From: Candidatus Rifleibacteriota bacterium
Lineage (GTDB): Bacteria > Muiribacteriota > Ozemobacteria > Ozemobacterales > Ozemobacteraceae
DNA length: 43,942 nt
Reading direction: 5' to 3'
NCBI GenBank assembly: GCA_012517355.1
Contig: JAAYVD010000065.1
Span: 1-43,942, forward strand
Shown here: in pieces, positions 8,224 to 17,358 of the stretch
Layout of the letters: the number at the start of each line of letters is the position of its first letter
Position numbering within the stretch: the first letter of the stretch is position 1
Position numbers and translations under genes: made by a program
The notes under the pieces: model-generated
What the model saw: the letters and a program-made list of their open reading frames with translations, nothing else
The model's database searches: none
Told to the model about the DNA's origin: nothing

Positions 8224-10593
8224 ATGAGCGACGAACGGCCGCCCGTAGCCCCGTTGACGCGGGAAGGGCTCTTCCGGTTGATCGCCGACGAAGTCTGTCG
8301 GGACGGGATTCTCGAGCCCTTCGAGAAGGACATCCTCGAGGTCATGGCCCCCTTCCTGCGACTGGAACGGGAGGAGGCGCGGAACATCGTCCTCGCCGCC
8401 CGCGACCGGTTCCAGGCCGGCGTCCTCGGCACACCCCGGCCGCTCGACCCCCGCGCGCTCTACGCCAAGGCCCTCGAATTCGCCCGCGCCGACGGCCGCA
8501 TCGACCGCCTCGAGGACCAGATGCTGACCGGCCTGCGCAAGCTGTTCCAGTTGTCCGACGAAGACCACGCCGCCATCCAGAAGTCCCTGCCGCCCCCGCC
8601 GGTGGCCGAAGCCCCGCCGCCGGTCACGCCAACCATCGCGGCCCCGGGCGTGCCGGAAGCACCGCCGGCAGCGGAGACCCCCCCCCCGCGGCCACCCGCC
8701 ACCCCGCCGGCACCCGACCGACCCGCCACGCCAGGGACGGGCGCCTCCTCCCCGCCCGCTCCTCCCCCCCACCGGCCCGGAGTCGGCACTGCCCACCTCG
8801 CCGCCCGCCTGGAGACCGATCCCCAGAACGCCTGGTTCCGCGAGCACTGCTTCTGGTTCAACGCCCTGCGGCAGGCCTCGCCCCCGGCCCGCGCCGCCTG
8901 GGACGATTTCCTCGGGGGCCTGGAAACCCTGGACGAGGCCACCATGTACCGCGGCCTCGACGCCCTGGACGACATCCTCAACTCCCTGGAAGGGGTGTCC
9001 CTGGCCGACGTGCTCCTCGCGCTGGGCGCCCTGCGCTGGGCGCGGGTCCTGCTGAAGACCACGTATGCCCCCGACGGCGGCGCCGAGGCGCGGGACTGGC
9101 CCGGCCAGCCGCTCTACCAGAGGCTCGCCGTGAAGATGGGGCCGATTTTGATCACGATCGACCACCTGCGCGTGCCGCAGAAGATCGAGGAAGGGCTGGC
9201 CCTGGCCTTCGCCGGCCTCATGGAGGACCTGTGCCTGGTCATCGAGCGTCGGCAGGCCGAGCCCATCCGCCTGCTCGGGGTGACGATCGCCCAGCTCGTG
9301 CGGGTCTTCCCCAAGTCGAAGATCACCTTCCGCGGCGCCGACCTGCTGCCGCCCCTGGCCGACCGGGTGGCCCGCCAGGGCGGGGCGGTGCGCGACGGGT
9401 TCGTCGGGCTCTGCCGCGAATTCTGCGGCATCCAGCCGCAGAACCACCCCCTGGCCGCGGCGGCGCACCGGGCCCTGCTCGACCTCGCGCCCGACCAGCT
9501 CGTGTTCCCTCCCGACTTCCGCCCCCGCGGCACCAACGCCCCGAATCCCACCCATGAACCGGCCCTGCAGCGCCTGGACCGGCTCATCAAGGATGCCTGC
9601 CAGCGCGAGGAGTCGGAACGGCTGCTCGCCGAGGCGCTGGGAACCGCCGACCTGTCCGCGGTCGTGGCGGTGCGGGAAGCCGCCATCCAGGCCAGTCATG
9701 GATCCGGTCTGCCCCCCGATGTGGCCCTGGCCCGGCAGCTCGTGGCCTTGCTCCTGCCCGAACCGGCCGGCTATCCCCGGCCGGTGGTGGCCTTCTTTGC
9801 GCTCGGCGGGGCGGGCGGCCACCACGAGGAGCTGAAGGGAGGCTGGATCCAGGTCCTGCTGAAGCCACTCGACGATGGCCGCCTGCAGGTCGTGCCGGAT
9901 TTCCCCTTCCATCCGTCCACGTCGGTGCTGAGCATCCCCCTCGACCAGGCCGGGTCGGCCGCCCTGGAAGCCGCGCTGCACCGATCGGGCGGGGCCTACG
10001 ACGTGGCGCTCGTCGATCCGGGCCATACCGGCTCCCGCATCTGGCACCAGGTCGGCGACCTCGACCCCAGCGGCAGGCTCTTCCGCGTCGAGGAGGCACT
10101 GCTCCGCGCCGACCGGCCGGACGAGGCCGACCGCGCTCTCGACGAAGCGCTGGCGCGGTTTCCGTGGCTGTCGCGGGCCTGGGTCCACAAGGGGCTCATC
10201 GCCAAGCGGGCCGGCCGCCTGGCGGAAGCGCGCCAGGCCTTCACCCGGGCCCTCGAGGTCCAGCCCCATGATCCCAGCGCCCTGACACGGCTCGGGGTCC
10301 TCGACAAGAACGAGAACGCCATTCCCAAGGCCGAGGAGGTCCTGCGCCGGTCTTTGAAGATCCTGCCGACCGATCCGTCGGCCATCGTGACCGTGACTTC
10401 CCTCGCCCTCGGCCGCCTGGCGGGCGGCGAGTCGGGCGCCCTGCCGCTGTGGGACTACTACGTCGCCGGCCTGCACGCCGTCCGGGGCGACGGCCGCGAT
10501 TTCCAGGAGATCGCCGGGGTCGGTGACAACCTCGACCGCGGCCTGGCCCGCAAGGCCCGCACCATCCCGGTGGACTGGGGGTTCTACCTGTAG
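8224..10593 (+). CDS. TerB-like / TPR multidomain protein
   Basis: 789 residues from the ATG at 8224 (GGGAGGAACAGGAAC precedes it; an in-frame ATG at 8203 lacks a site). The N-terminal 120 residues contain two alpha-helical modules with TerB-like spacing: DEVCRDGILEPFEKDIL and ARADGRIDRLEDQML, each with an acidic turn after a DG. A proline-rich linker of about 70 residues follows, then a helical central region (about 200-430) and a mixed domain (about 500-610). The last 150 residues contain at least two tetratricopeptide repeats (AWVHKGLIAKRAGRLAEARQ and ALTRLGVLDKNENAIPKAEE), so protein-protein contacts are likely. No catalytic motif seen; cytoplasmic. Confidence 0.75.
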   Translation: MSDERPPVAPLTREGLFRLIADEVCRDGILEPFEKDILEVMAPFLRLEREEARNIVLAARDRFQAGVLGTPRPLDPRALYAKALEFARADGRIDRLEDQMLTGLRKLFQLSDEDHAAIQKSLPPPPVAEAPPPVTPTIAAPGVPEAPPAAETPPPRPPATPPAPDRPATPGTGASSPPAPPPHRPGVGTAHLAARLETDPQNAWFREHCFWFNALRQASPPARAAWDDFLGGLETLDEATMYRGLDALDDILNSLEGVSLADVLLALGALRWARVLLKTTYAPDGGAEARDWPGQPLYQRLAVKMGPILITIDHLRVPQKIEEGLALAFAGLMEDLCLVIERRQAEPIRLLGVTIAQLVRVFPKSKITFRGADLLPPLADRVARQGGAVRDGFVGLCREFCGIQPQNHPLAAAAHRALLDLAPDQLVFPPDFRPRGTNAPNPTHEPALQRLDRLIKDACQREESERLLAEALGTADLSAVVAVREAAIQASHGSGLPPDVALARQLVALLLPEPAGYPRPVVAFFALGGAGGHHEELKGGWIQVLLKPLDDGRLQVVPDFPFHPSTSVLSIPLDQAGSAALEAALHRSGGAYDVALVDPGHTGSRIWHQVGDLDPSGRLFRVEEALLRADRPDEADRALDEALARFPWLSRAWVHKGLIAKRAGRLAEARQAFTRALEVQPHDPSALTRLGVLDKNENAIPKAEEVLRRSLKILPTDPSAIVTVTSLALGRLAGGESGALPLWDYYVAGLHAVRGDGRDFQEIAGVGDNLDRGLARKARTIPVDWGFYL

Positions 10594-10694
10594 GACCGGA
10601 CCCACCGGGCGAGGAGAGGGCATGTCCGAAGGGGCCGATCACGAAGGGGCGCGGCGATGGCGGTGGCTTCCCCAAGAGGATGCAAGGAGGACCG

Positions 10695-11462
10695 ATGATT
10701 CCCTGGGAATGTCTCGACCGGGTGGACATGCCCGGCAACACCGAGGATCTCGTGCTCTGCCGACGCGGCGAGGAGTATTCGATCCGGATCGGGACGGCGG
10801 AGCTGATGAACAGCCGTTCGTCCGGCTCCGAGCAGGCGCTGGCCGACGTGGTCGGCGACCGCCTGGGGGACTGCCGGACCGCCAGCTTCCTCATCGGGGG
10901 CCTGGGGATGGGCTTCACCCTGGCGGCCACCCTGCGGCGCATGGGCCCGGACACCGGCGGCGGGCCTTCCCCCGCCACCGGAACCGTGGTCGTGGCCGAG
11001 CTGGTGCCGGCGGTCCTGGCCTGGAACCAGGGACCACTGGGGCACCTGGCGGGGCACCCGCTGCGGGACAGCCGCGTCCAGGTCGTGGTCGAGGACGTGG
11101 GGTCCGTGCTGCGCCGGGAGCGGGCCCGGTTCGATGCCGTCCTCCTCGACGTCGACAACGGGCCGGGGGCCCTGACCTCCGCCAGCAATGCCTGGCTGTA
11201 TGAACCGGCAGGGATGGCAGCCATCTTCCAGGCCCTGCGACCCACCGGGATCCTGGCCATCTGGTCGGTCCAATCCGATCCCGCGTTCGTGGAGCGGCTC
11301 CGCCGGGCCGGTTACTTCGCCGAAGAACTGGCCGTCCGGGGCCGCGGACGCCGCGGTGGCCACCACACCATCTTCCTGATCAGCCGCCGGCACCCGCCCG
11401 GCCAGGGGCGGGCCCCCGCGCCCCGCACCGGATCGGGCACCCCTTCCCGACGGCGGCCCTGA
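10695..11462 (+). CDS. Spermidine synthase-like methyltransferase-fold protein
   Basis: 255 residues with a class I Rossmann fold. The motif I loop is SFLIGGLGMGFTLAATLRR (about residues 63-81), VVVAELVPAVLAWN is strand 2 with its acidic residue, and FDAVLLDVDNGPGALT is the motif IV region with the Asp typical of spermidine-synthase-like proteins. Such orphan paralogues are common and do not always bind polyamines. The start ATG follows AAGGAGGACCG exactly. The C-terminus is a disordered Arg/Pro tail. Its stop overlaps the region where the truncated NDH-2-like relic begins, so the two are probably co-transcribed. Enzymatic activity is uncertain. Confidence 0.75.
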   Translation: MIPWECLDRVDMPGNTEDLVLCRRGEEYSIRIGTAELMNSRSSGSEQALADVVGDRLGDCRTASFLIGGLGMGFTLAATLRRMGPDTGGGPSPATGTVVVAELVPAVLAWNQGPLGHLAGHPLRDSRVQVVVEDVGSVLRRERARFDAVLLDVDNGPGALTSASNAWLYEPAGMAAIFQALRPTGILAIWSVQSDPAFVERLRRAGYFAEELAVRGRGRRGGHHTIFLISRRHPPGQGRAPAPRTGSGTPSRRRP

Positions 11463-11504
11463 TGGCCGGGAAGACATCGTCATCTTTTTCAGCCACCGGG
11501 GGGG

Positions 11505-11957
11505 ATGTCGGCCGAGCGCCGATTCTTCCCGGTGGGCGGGCAGGACGGGCCGGGGCCCTTCCTCGGGGAGAGCGGCCTGCCGCTGACCCCGGCCGGGCGG
11601 GTCCGGGTCGCGGCCACCCTCGAGGCGGCGCCGGGGGTGTTCGTGGCGGGCGATGCCGCCGGGGTGGCCCTGCCCGGCGGGTTCGTCCGCATGGGGGTGC
11701 AGGCCGCCCTGACCCAGGGGTGGCACGCCGCCGGCAACCTGCTGCGCGGGCTGCGGGGGGAGCCGCTCCAGCCCTACCGGTGGCTCGACCCCGGCTGGGT
11801 GGTTCCCCTGGCCAACCGGCGCGGAGCCGGGTTCATCCTGGGCCTGCCGCTTTTCGGGCGGCTGCCCGCCTTCCTGCACTACGCCATGTCCGTCTTCCGC
11901 AGCGTCGGCCTGGACACCCGCCGCCACCTCTTCCGCCATCTCCTGGGCGGCAGGTGA
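11505..11957 (+). pseudogene. Truncated NADH dehydrogenase (NDH-2)-like flavoprotein, C-terminal relic
   Basis: Only the C-terminal third of an FAD-dependent pyridine nucleotide oxidoreductase is present. GRVRVAATLEAAPGVFVAGDAAG is the conserved FAD-binding region (V-F-V-A-G-D-A-A), followed by the Gln-rich helix VQAALTQGWHAAGNLLRGLRG and the membrane-association tail typical of NDH-2 proteins. Both N-terminal nucleotide-binding GxGxxG motifs are absent, and an in-frame stop at 11460-11462 bars upstream extension. An ATG at 11505 exists, but a functional enzyme is impossible at this length. It probably marks an old deletion joining it to the spermidine-synthase-like gene. Confidence 0.65.
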
Positions 11958-12072
11958 TTCCCTGGAGGTCACGGCCAACCCGACGAACGGAGGCCGGCAG
12001 ATGACGGAAGCCGGGAAGCGGGATCTCCATGGCGGGAGACCGTCGCCGGGATGCCTCCCGACTCCCTTCGCC

Positions 12073-12543
12073 TCAGCCGGCCGATGGGGGCGGGCGGTTC
12101 AGGAGATCGAGCGTCCGGGGGTCGGGGCCGGAGGGGAAGAAGCGGTCGAGGACCCGGTGGAACACGGAGTCCGGGCCGGCCGCGGCCGCGAACAGGGTCA
12201 TGGACGAGCGCAGCTTCACGTCGTCGGGATAGCCGAAGATGTCGCTGGCATCGCGGCCGGTGACGGTCAGCAGGGCCTCGGCGCACTCCCGCAGGCGGGC
12301 GCCGAGCACGGGATGGACGAGGAAGGCCCGTGCCTCGGCCAGGTCGCGGATGCCGTAGAACCGGGCCGTGGCGCTGTGGCCCAGGCCGACCAACTGGGGG
12401 AAGATGAACCACATCCAGTGGGACCGTTTCTCCCCGGCCCGGATCTCGGCCAGGGCGCGGGGGTAGACCCCTTCCTGCCCGTCGAGGAACCGGTCAAGGC
12501 CGTTATCCGGCACGGCTCCACCACTTCCGCCGATGGCTCCCAT
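12073..12543 (-). CDS. DUF1810 family protein
   Basis: 156 residues with the hallmark blocks of DUF1810: a Leu/Phe-rich opening (LDRFLDGQEGVYPRALAEI), GEKRSHWMWFIFPQLVGLG, the Ala/Pro block AFLVHPVLGARLREC, IFGYPDDVKLRSSMTLF, and FFPSGPDPRTLDLL. Function is not established for the family, which is widespread and usually monocistronic. The ATG at 12543 is preceded by AAAGGGAGGGGAACGACG. No signal peptide. Confidence 0.9.
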   Translation of the reverse strand: MGAIGGSGGAVPDNGLDRFLDGQEGVYPRALAEIRAGEKRSHWMWFIFPQLVGLGHSATARFYGIRDLAEARAFLVHPVLGARLRECAEALLTVTGRDASDIFGYPDDVKLRSSMTLFAAAAGPDSVFHRVLDRFFPSGPDPRTLDLLNRPPPSAG

Positions 12544-12669
12544 CGTCGTTCCCCTCCCTTTCGCAGCGAGTTCCCGTCAGCCCAGGCCGGCCCGGGGGCG
12601 CGAGCGGCGGGCTGAAACCGATGGACTTCCTGGCCTGGACGGTGATCGCGGCCAGACGAGAACCATTCC

Positions 12670-13113
12670 TCATGGCACCAGTTCGAGCACTTCCTGGAAC
12701 CGCCTGACCAGGAAATAGCGATCCACCTTGATCTTGACGAGGGCACAATCCACAGATCCGACAAACTCGCGCAGGTGGGGATGCCGCCGTTGAAAATGGT
12801 CCCGGAGTTTCTCTTCTTCGGGGCTTTCCATGGGGCAGAGGGTCCCTTGAACCGTCACCGCGGCCGCCCGCTGGAAATCGGCCACCGAGTGGGAGCGGTT
12901 GTCGATCAACAGGGAAACGCGTGGATTGCCCCGGAGATTGCGATACTTGCGGGTTTCCCGGGATGTCGCGAAGAGGATGCCCCGGAGATCCTCCGTCGTG
13001 TCGAAGGCCACCAGGCTCGTGTAGGGATGACCATCGCCATCCGTGCCTAGGACCGCCAGATCCTGGGTGCGGACCAGTTCCCGCAGGGTGGCCCAGGCGT
13101 CTTCATTCGGCAT
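12670..13113 (-). CDS. Pyridoxamine 5'-phosphate oxidase-like FMN-binding protein
   Basis: 147 residues forming the split-barrel flavin fold. It begins LRELVRTQDLAVLGTDGDGH with the strand pair LAVLGT and PYTSLVAF, followed by GILFATSRETRKYRNLRGNP, the conserved K-x-x-N-L-x-x-N-P flavin phosphate-binding motif, and RVSLLIDN. Proteins of this group bind FMN or F420, and many act as reductases of unknown substrate. The start is the ATG at 13113 (GAAGAGG upstream). An open frame continues well upstream but is not supported. The promoter at 13142-13170 fits this start. Confidence 0.85.
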   Translation of the reverse strand: MPNEDAWATLRELVRTQDLAVLGTDGDGHPYTSLVAFDTTEDLRGILFATSRETRKYRNLRGNPRVSLLIDNRSHSVADFQRAAAVTVQGTLCPMESPEEEKLRDHFQRRHPHLREFVGSVDCALVKIKVDRYFLVRRFQEVLELVP

Positions 13114-13502
13114 GAGGCTGACCTCTTCTCGGCATGCTTCGAGGGTATGCGAGCGGGGGTTCGACGTCAATGACCGGAAAAGGCGGGACTTCCGCCTGTC
13201 GACGGAAACATGGAAGACGACAGGGGGAACAGAGAGAGGGGGAAGTGGCAAAGGGAGTCGCCAAACCGATCGGCGAGGGCGGAATCGATGGGTGGATGGA
13301 GGAAAGGAATGGGATGCGTCAGTCGAAATGCCGGTGTGCCGCAAGAATCTGGTTTGGGAAACCCCGGGTTCTGCTGGTTGGCAGAAGGGGAACGGGGAAG
13401 ACGGCTCCAGCCGCCCGGGAACAGGCATGGCCACAAGCGCCGTTCCGGAGGACCGGCGGCAGGGGACCGTCCACCCAACCGCCGGCACGGTGACCGGAAC
13501 GC
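13114..13502. other. Intergenic region without a supported gene
   Basis: 389 bp, lower in GC than its surroundings. Short open frames on both strands lack ribosome sites and recognisable domains. It contains the promoter for the PNPOx-like gene at its left edge; nothing else is supported. Confidence 0.5.
13142..13170 (-). promoter_or_regulatory. Housekeeping-type promoter for the PNPOx-like gene
   Basis: Minus strand TTGACG (13165-13170), 17-bp spacer, TACCCT (13142-13147). Predicted transcription start near 13135, about 22 nt before the ATG at 13113. Confidence 0.6.
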
Positions 13503-13991
13503 TCAGGAGCCCTGGTCAGGCTGGCGGGTCCGGCCGCTTCGGACCGGCTTTCCAGTGGCGACGGACCGGCCCTTGGAGGGGCGGACCGGGGCTTTCGGTT
13601 GGACCACTTCGACGAGGCTCTCCAGCATGCGGCGGCGGCCCGCGGGGGCGATGTCGGACCAGTCGAGGTCGAACATGGCCCCGGGCGGGAACAGCCAGGC
13701 CGGGGCGCTGGAGGGGGCGAAGGAGCGGCCGCCGTGGCAGCAGCAGCACCCACCCTGCTCGACGCGGTGGTTGACCGACTCGATGGTGCCGTCGGGGAGG
13801 CAGATCAGGTACAGCTCGTAGGCGACGGCGGAGGCCCGCTGGAAGGCCTCGCCTTCGTCATCGTCGTCGGGCTCGACCCGGAACCCGTAGACGATCTTTT
13901 CGCGCGTGTCCTGGTTCAGGATCCTCCAGCCGTGGGCCGGTGCGTCGGGCCGGACCTTCCGGCCGAGGAAGGATTCTGGGGAGCGTGCCAT
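13503..13991 (-). CDS. Unrecognised protein, short paralogue of the next gene
   Basis: 162 residues; start ATG at 13991 after AAAGGAGTCCACG. It shares layout with the first 140 residues of the neighbouring 616-residue protein: a Phe-Leu-Gly opening (SFLGRKVRPD versus EFLGPRVGPD), a GW block, an Ala-Tyr helix ending in a CLPDGTIESV or CRPDRTIASL strand, and a closing DIAPAGRRRMLESL or DIPEPAQRRLLQAL helix. A CCCCHGG cluster in the middle is peculiar to this copy. No known family recognised; probably a lineage-specific domain. Confidence 0.7.
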   Translation of the reverse strand: MARSPESFLGRKVRPDAPAHGWRILNQDTREKIVYGFRVEPDDDDEGEAFQRASAVAYELYLICLPDGTIESVNHRVEQGGCCCCHGGRSFAPSSAPAWLFPPGAMFDLDWSDIAPAGRRRMLESLVEVVQPKAPVRPSKGRSVATGKPVRSGRTRQPDQGS

Positions 13992-14153
13992 CGTGGACTC
14001 CTTTCAGGCGATCGTTCATGCCGGCGGGAATCGCCGGCGGGGACGGGGCTCATAAAAGATCTTCTGGTGCCCACACATTCTTTTCCTACCATCCGTTCCC
14101 GGGCGAAGGCCCGGCCAAGCTGAGCTTCCGCGTGGAGAAAGGGTCGCCGCTCC

Positions 14154-14235
14154 CGACCGACACGACGTCAGAAGTGCCCTGTTGCCGCCACGGATGGCGG
14201 CGCGAAACGCCCGTTTCGCACATCGCCAAGGGGCC
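14154..14235 (+). repeat. 85-bp dispersed repeat (R1-e)
   Basis: Well preserved: CCGACCGACACGACGTC, CGCCACGGATGGCGG, then GCGAAAC-GCCC-GTTTCGC. It lies between the two paralogous genes transcribed leftward. Confidence 0.75.
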
Positions 14236-14334
14236 TTCGCCAGCAGAGAGGGTCCAGGGCCTTCGGCCCGGGTGGGGTGAAGGGCACTGGCCCTTCGGCC
14301 AGCCTTTCTGGGGGTCATCGTTCTGGTCCGCCAT

Positions 14335-16185
14335 TCAGCCGACCAGTTCGCCGCCGCAGGAACAGAGCTGGTTGCCGTCAGGGTGGAGGCCGAACAGCCG
14401 GTAGCACATGTAACAGGTGAGGCGGGTGCAGGCGGTGCAGAAGCTGAGGTTCTCGACGGCGAACCGCTCGCCGCAGTGGCTGCAGTGGGACCGACCCAGG
14501 AACTGGTCGTCCCACCACCGCTCGCCGAGGGCGGCGTGGCTCGACTCGATGAACTCGTGGAGCACGGGGGACAGCGGCCGGGCCTTGCCGCCGGTCGACC
14601 AGGACCACAGGCGGGCCCGCACCAGATCGTGATCCCGCAGCAGGAAGGCGGCGGGCCGCCCCGCGCGCCCCCAGGACTTCGCGGTCTGTTCGAGCGATTC
14701 CCGGAAATCGACCGGCGTGCTCCGCAGCACCTTGGCGATGGAGACCGCCTCCGCCCGCCGCCCGGCTGCGGGATCGCCGGGCGTCGCCGGCAGGGACAAC
14801 CCCGCCCGGGCCAGAACGTCAGCCAGGGCGGCCCCGGCCAACGCCGGAGAGGTCTTGGCCGCCGGCGCGGCCGGTTGGCCCTGGCCGGCCCCGGGAGCGG
14901 CCGGGCGGCCGGATGGGACCGCGGCGGGCTGGGGGGCTGCGGCGGGTTGGGGGGCTGCGGGGGGCTGTGGGGCTTCGGAGGACTGCGGGGGTGCGGACGG
15001 CGGTGGGGCTGCGGGAGGCCGTGGGGCCACCAGGTGGGAAGGACCAGGCACAGCGGGGCCGGACGTCGACCATCCGAGGGGTTTCGGGCCCGCGGCCGGC
15101 AAGGGCCCCAGGTGCCCTGCCACATCGGTCGGGCCGGAGGCCAGGGGCGTATCAGGCATGGCCATCGCGGCCTCCCGGGGCGCGGCCGGGTTCGAAGGCG
15201 CGGCGGGGCTGGCCTTCGCGGGGGCCTCAAGGCCAGGGTCGTGCACGGCATTGGTGAGAGCCGCCGCGAGGCGTGGGGCGGGTCTCGTCGAGGTCGAGGC
15301 GACCGGATGAACGGGACCGCCCGCGAGAGAAGCGGGCGCGGCCACCGTCACCACCGGCACGCCGTAGAAGCCTGGCCCGGGCGTGTCACGCGGGGGAGGC
15401 CCTTCCTGGATGAGAACCGACTGGCCCGACACGGGAATGCCCTCCCACGGCAGGATCTCGATGCGGGTGCGCGGGGCGTCCGGGGGGAAACTGCCGGCCT
15501 GGGCGGAAGCGGACCCGGCCGGGACCGGAAGGTTGGCGCCCGGCGGGTCATCGTCAGGGACCACCGGATCGACCACGACGGGGGCAGGGCGACGGGCCCA
15601 GGCTGCCGGAACGCGGGCCCGGGAGGCGGTCGAGGCAGGCGGGGGGGCCACGGCTGGCCCGGTCGCAGGGGGGATACCCACCCGCCCGCCATCCGGCACG
15701 GAGGAGGGAACGGAAGCGGCCACCGGTCCGGGCCGCCTGACGCTGGGTTCGACGGCGGTCTGCCTGGGCGCTGCGGGAGCCGGGTTCCCCCGGGTGAGCC
15801 GGCGCAGGGCCTGCAGCAACCTCCGCTGGGCGGGCTCCGGGATGTCCTCCCAGGCGACGCCTACCAGGAGCGGGCCGTCCAGGACGGGGCCCGGTTCCCC
15901 GTTCCGGCCGGCCCCGAGAGACGGGGGAAGGAACCCGCACAGGAGGCTGGTCTCCCGCCAGACCGACAGACTGGCGATCGTCCGGTCGGGGCGGCAGACC
16001 AGCTCGATCACGTAGGCGAGAGCCTCCCGCCCGAGAAACACCGCGGCCTCCTCGCTGCTGCGGGCCTCGGCACGCCAGCAGGCCGTCACACGGCCATCCG
16101 CCCCCCGCTGCACCACTTCCCAACCAAGCGCTGCGGGATCGGGACCGACCCGGGGACCGAGGAACTCCTCCAGATTCCTGCGCAT
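14335..16185 (-). CDS. Large protein with paralogous N-domain, Pro/Ala-rich linker and C-terminal Cys cluster
   Basis: 616 residues from the ATG at 16185 (AAGGGAGATGGAAC upstream; a longer frame to 16449 is rejected). Residues 1-140 are the same domain as in the 13503-13991 protein. About 300 residues of Pro/Ala-rich, probably disordered sequence follow. The last 150 residues fold again and end in a zinc-ribbon-like cluster (CSHCGERF, CTACTRLTCYMC, then CSCGG; about eight Cys spaced for two metal sites). It may be an adaptor binding nucleic acid or protein through the Cys domain; no enzyme motif. The composition of the linker is normal for this genome. Confidence 0.7.
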   Translation of the reverse strand: MRRNLEEFLGPRVGPDPAALGWEVVQRGADGRVTACWRAEARSSEEAAVFLGREALAYVIELVCRPDRTIASLSVWRETSLLCGFLPPSLGAGRNGEPGPVLDGPLLVGVAWEDIPEPAQRRLLQALRRLTRGNPAPAAPRQTAVEPSVRRPGPVAASVPSSVPDGGRVGIPPATGPAVAPPPASTASRARVPAAWARRPAPVVVDPVVPDDDPPGANLPVPAGSASAQAGSFPPDAPRTRIEILPWEGIPVSGQSVLIQEGPPPRDTPGPGFYGVPVVTVAAPASLAGGPVHPVASTSTRPAPRLAAALTNAVHDPGLEAPAKASPAAPSNPAAPREAAMAMPDTPLASGPTDVAGHLGPLPAAGPKPLGWSTSGPAVPGPSHLVAPRPPAAPPPSAPPQSSEAPQPPAAPQPAAAPQPAAVPSGRPAAPGAGQGQPAAPAAKTSPALAGAALADVLARAGLSLPATPGDPAAGRRAEAVSIAKVLRSTPVDFRESLEQTAKSWGRAGRPAAFLLRDHDLVRARLWSWSTGGKARPLSPVLHEFIESSHAALGERWWDDQFLGRSHCSHCGERFAVENLSFCTACTRLTCYMCYRLFGLHPDGNQLCSCGGELVG

Positions 16186-16282
16186 GTTCCATCTCCCTTC
16201 CTTGAAGCAACGTGCCCCGGAGGAACCCCGAGAGCGCGAGGGCAACCGCCCCCGGGGTTCCTGGCAACCGGGGGAATGCCCA

Positions 16283-17044
16283 TCAGATGGTGAGCGTGTA
16301 GTTCTCGACCTCCCCCGTGACCCGGACGATCTGGGTGGCCACCTGGTTCGTCCCGTTGAAGGAACAGGTGCCGGATCCCTTCCCGGAGATTCCGATGGTG
16401 AGCGAGCCTCCGGTCGGTACGGCGTTGGCGTCGGTGAAGGTGATGTCATTGGTCGTCAAGGTGAGCACCACAAGGCCGTTGACCTTGGCGGTTCCTGTCT
16501 CGTTGTAGACATACTGCCCCGGCCCGGTCTTGATCACGTGGCCGAACGATTCGCAAGCCACCGCCTGTCCATCCACCAGGAAATACTCGGTGTAGATGAA
16601 TTCGATCTTGGAGGTCTGGTCATCGACGTCCTTCTGGGCGGTTCCTTCCTGCCAGGTCTTGCTCGTGCCGATGTAGGGCCGCGCATACACGGTGACGGCG
16701 TTTCCTGTGGACGGGTTGATGGTCGGGATGGTCCACCAACCGGTCGTGGCATCGAAAATGCCGACCGCCTGCCGGAGGGATCCATCCACCCGGACCGAGG
16801 CAGCGAAGGTCTTGGTCGCGAAGATGTTCTTCACCTGGGAACTGATCCCCAGTGGAGCCTTGAAGGAGTTGTCGAATTCCGTCGTGTTGCCCGTGGTGGT
16901 GGGTGAAGTCGGCGCGACGGCGACGGGAGAGGCCCCACCTCCGTCGTCCCCGCCGCCGCCACCGCCGCCGCAGCCGGTCAGGACGGGCAGCAGGACGACT
17001 GCCAGGGACAGCAACGCGATGGACAGGAACGGGTGACGAGGCAT
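16283..17044 (-). CDS. Lipoprotein of unknown function
   Basis: 253 residues. The N-terminus is a lipoprotein signal (LSLAVVLLPVLTGC) with the lipidation Cys followed by a Gly-rich, Asp-containing tether and a Thr/Ser/Pro-rich linker. The rest is beta-strand-rich (SFGHVIKTGPGQYVYNETG, LTLTTNDITFTD), typical of surface or periplasmic beta-sandwich proteins. Codons here are less GC-extreme than in its neighbours. The ATG is preceded by GGAGGAAATC. No family recognised. Confidence 0.8.
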   Translation of the reverse strand: MPRHPFLSIALLSLAVVLLPVLTGCGGGGGGGDDGGGASPVAVAPTSPTTTGNTTEFDNSFKAPLGISSQVKNIFATKTFAASVRVDGSLRQAVGIFDATTGWWTIPTINPSTGNAVTVYARPYIGTSKTWQEGTAQKDVDDQTSKIEFIYTEYFLVDGQAVACESFGHVIKTGPGQYVYNETGTAKVNGLVVLTLTTNDITFTDANAVPTGGSLTIGISGKGSGTCSFNGTNQVATQIVRVTGEVENYTLTI

Positions 17045-17358
17045 GATTTCCTCCGGAGGGTGTGGATTGCCGTGACCAGGTCACGGGGTTTGACGCAACA
17101 ACTCTTTGGCCTCACCGGGTTCACCATTGATCTTTCGCATCAGGCATGCCAACCAAGGGGGGTCAGCAGCCCGGATGCTCAGGCGCGGGTCCGAGGGTCC
17201 CGGACCGATGCCCGGTGGGGCTGGCTTTGCACAAGTTTCTTTATAGGACAGAAACCGCTTTGTGGTAATCGCCAGACGGCCGGATATTCCAGGGGCAGGC
17301 CTTGCACAAGTTCCTTTGTTGGGCAGAAACCTCTTTGCCGTTACCGCCGGGCGGCCGG
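17045..17358. other. Intergenic region with repeated block
   Basis: Contains the first copy and most of the second copy of a 69-bp direct repeat (17223-17367). No gene supported. Confidence 0.5.

Noticed and set aside
8020-10623. 867-codon minus frame opposite the TerB/TPR gene
   Set aside because: Antisense shadow of a gene with a good start and TPR motifs; no recognisable domain of its own.
13134-13493. 119-codon plus frame with a GKT sequence between the PNPOx and paralogue genes
   Set aside because: RRGTGKT resembles a P-loop by chance; no preceding strand or Walker B, and no ribosome site.
14383-16293. 636-codon plus frame opposite the large Cys-cluster protein
   Set aside because: Gly/Arg-rich antisense of a Pro/Ala-rich linker; the minus frame has a start with a ribosome site and conserved paralogue blocks.
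16186-16449. Upstream extension of the large Cys-cluster protein
   Set aside because: Ser/Pro/Arg-rich shadow overlapping the lipoprotein gene; the ATG at 16185 has a proper ribosome site and begins the conserved domain.
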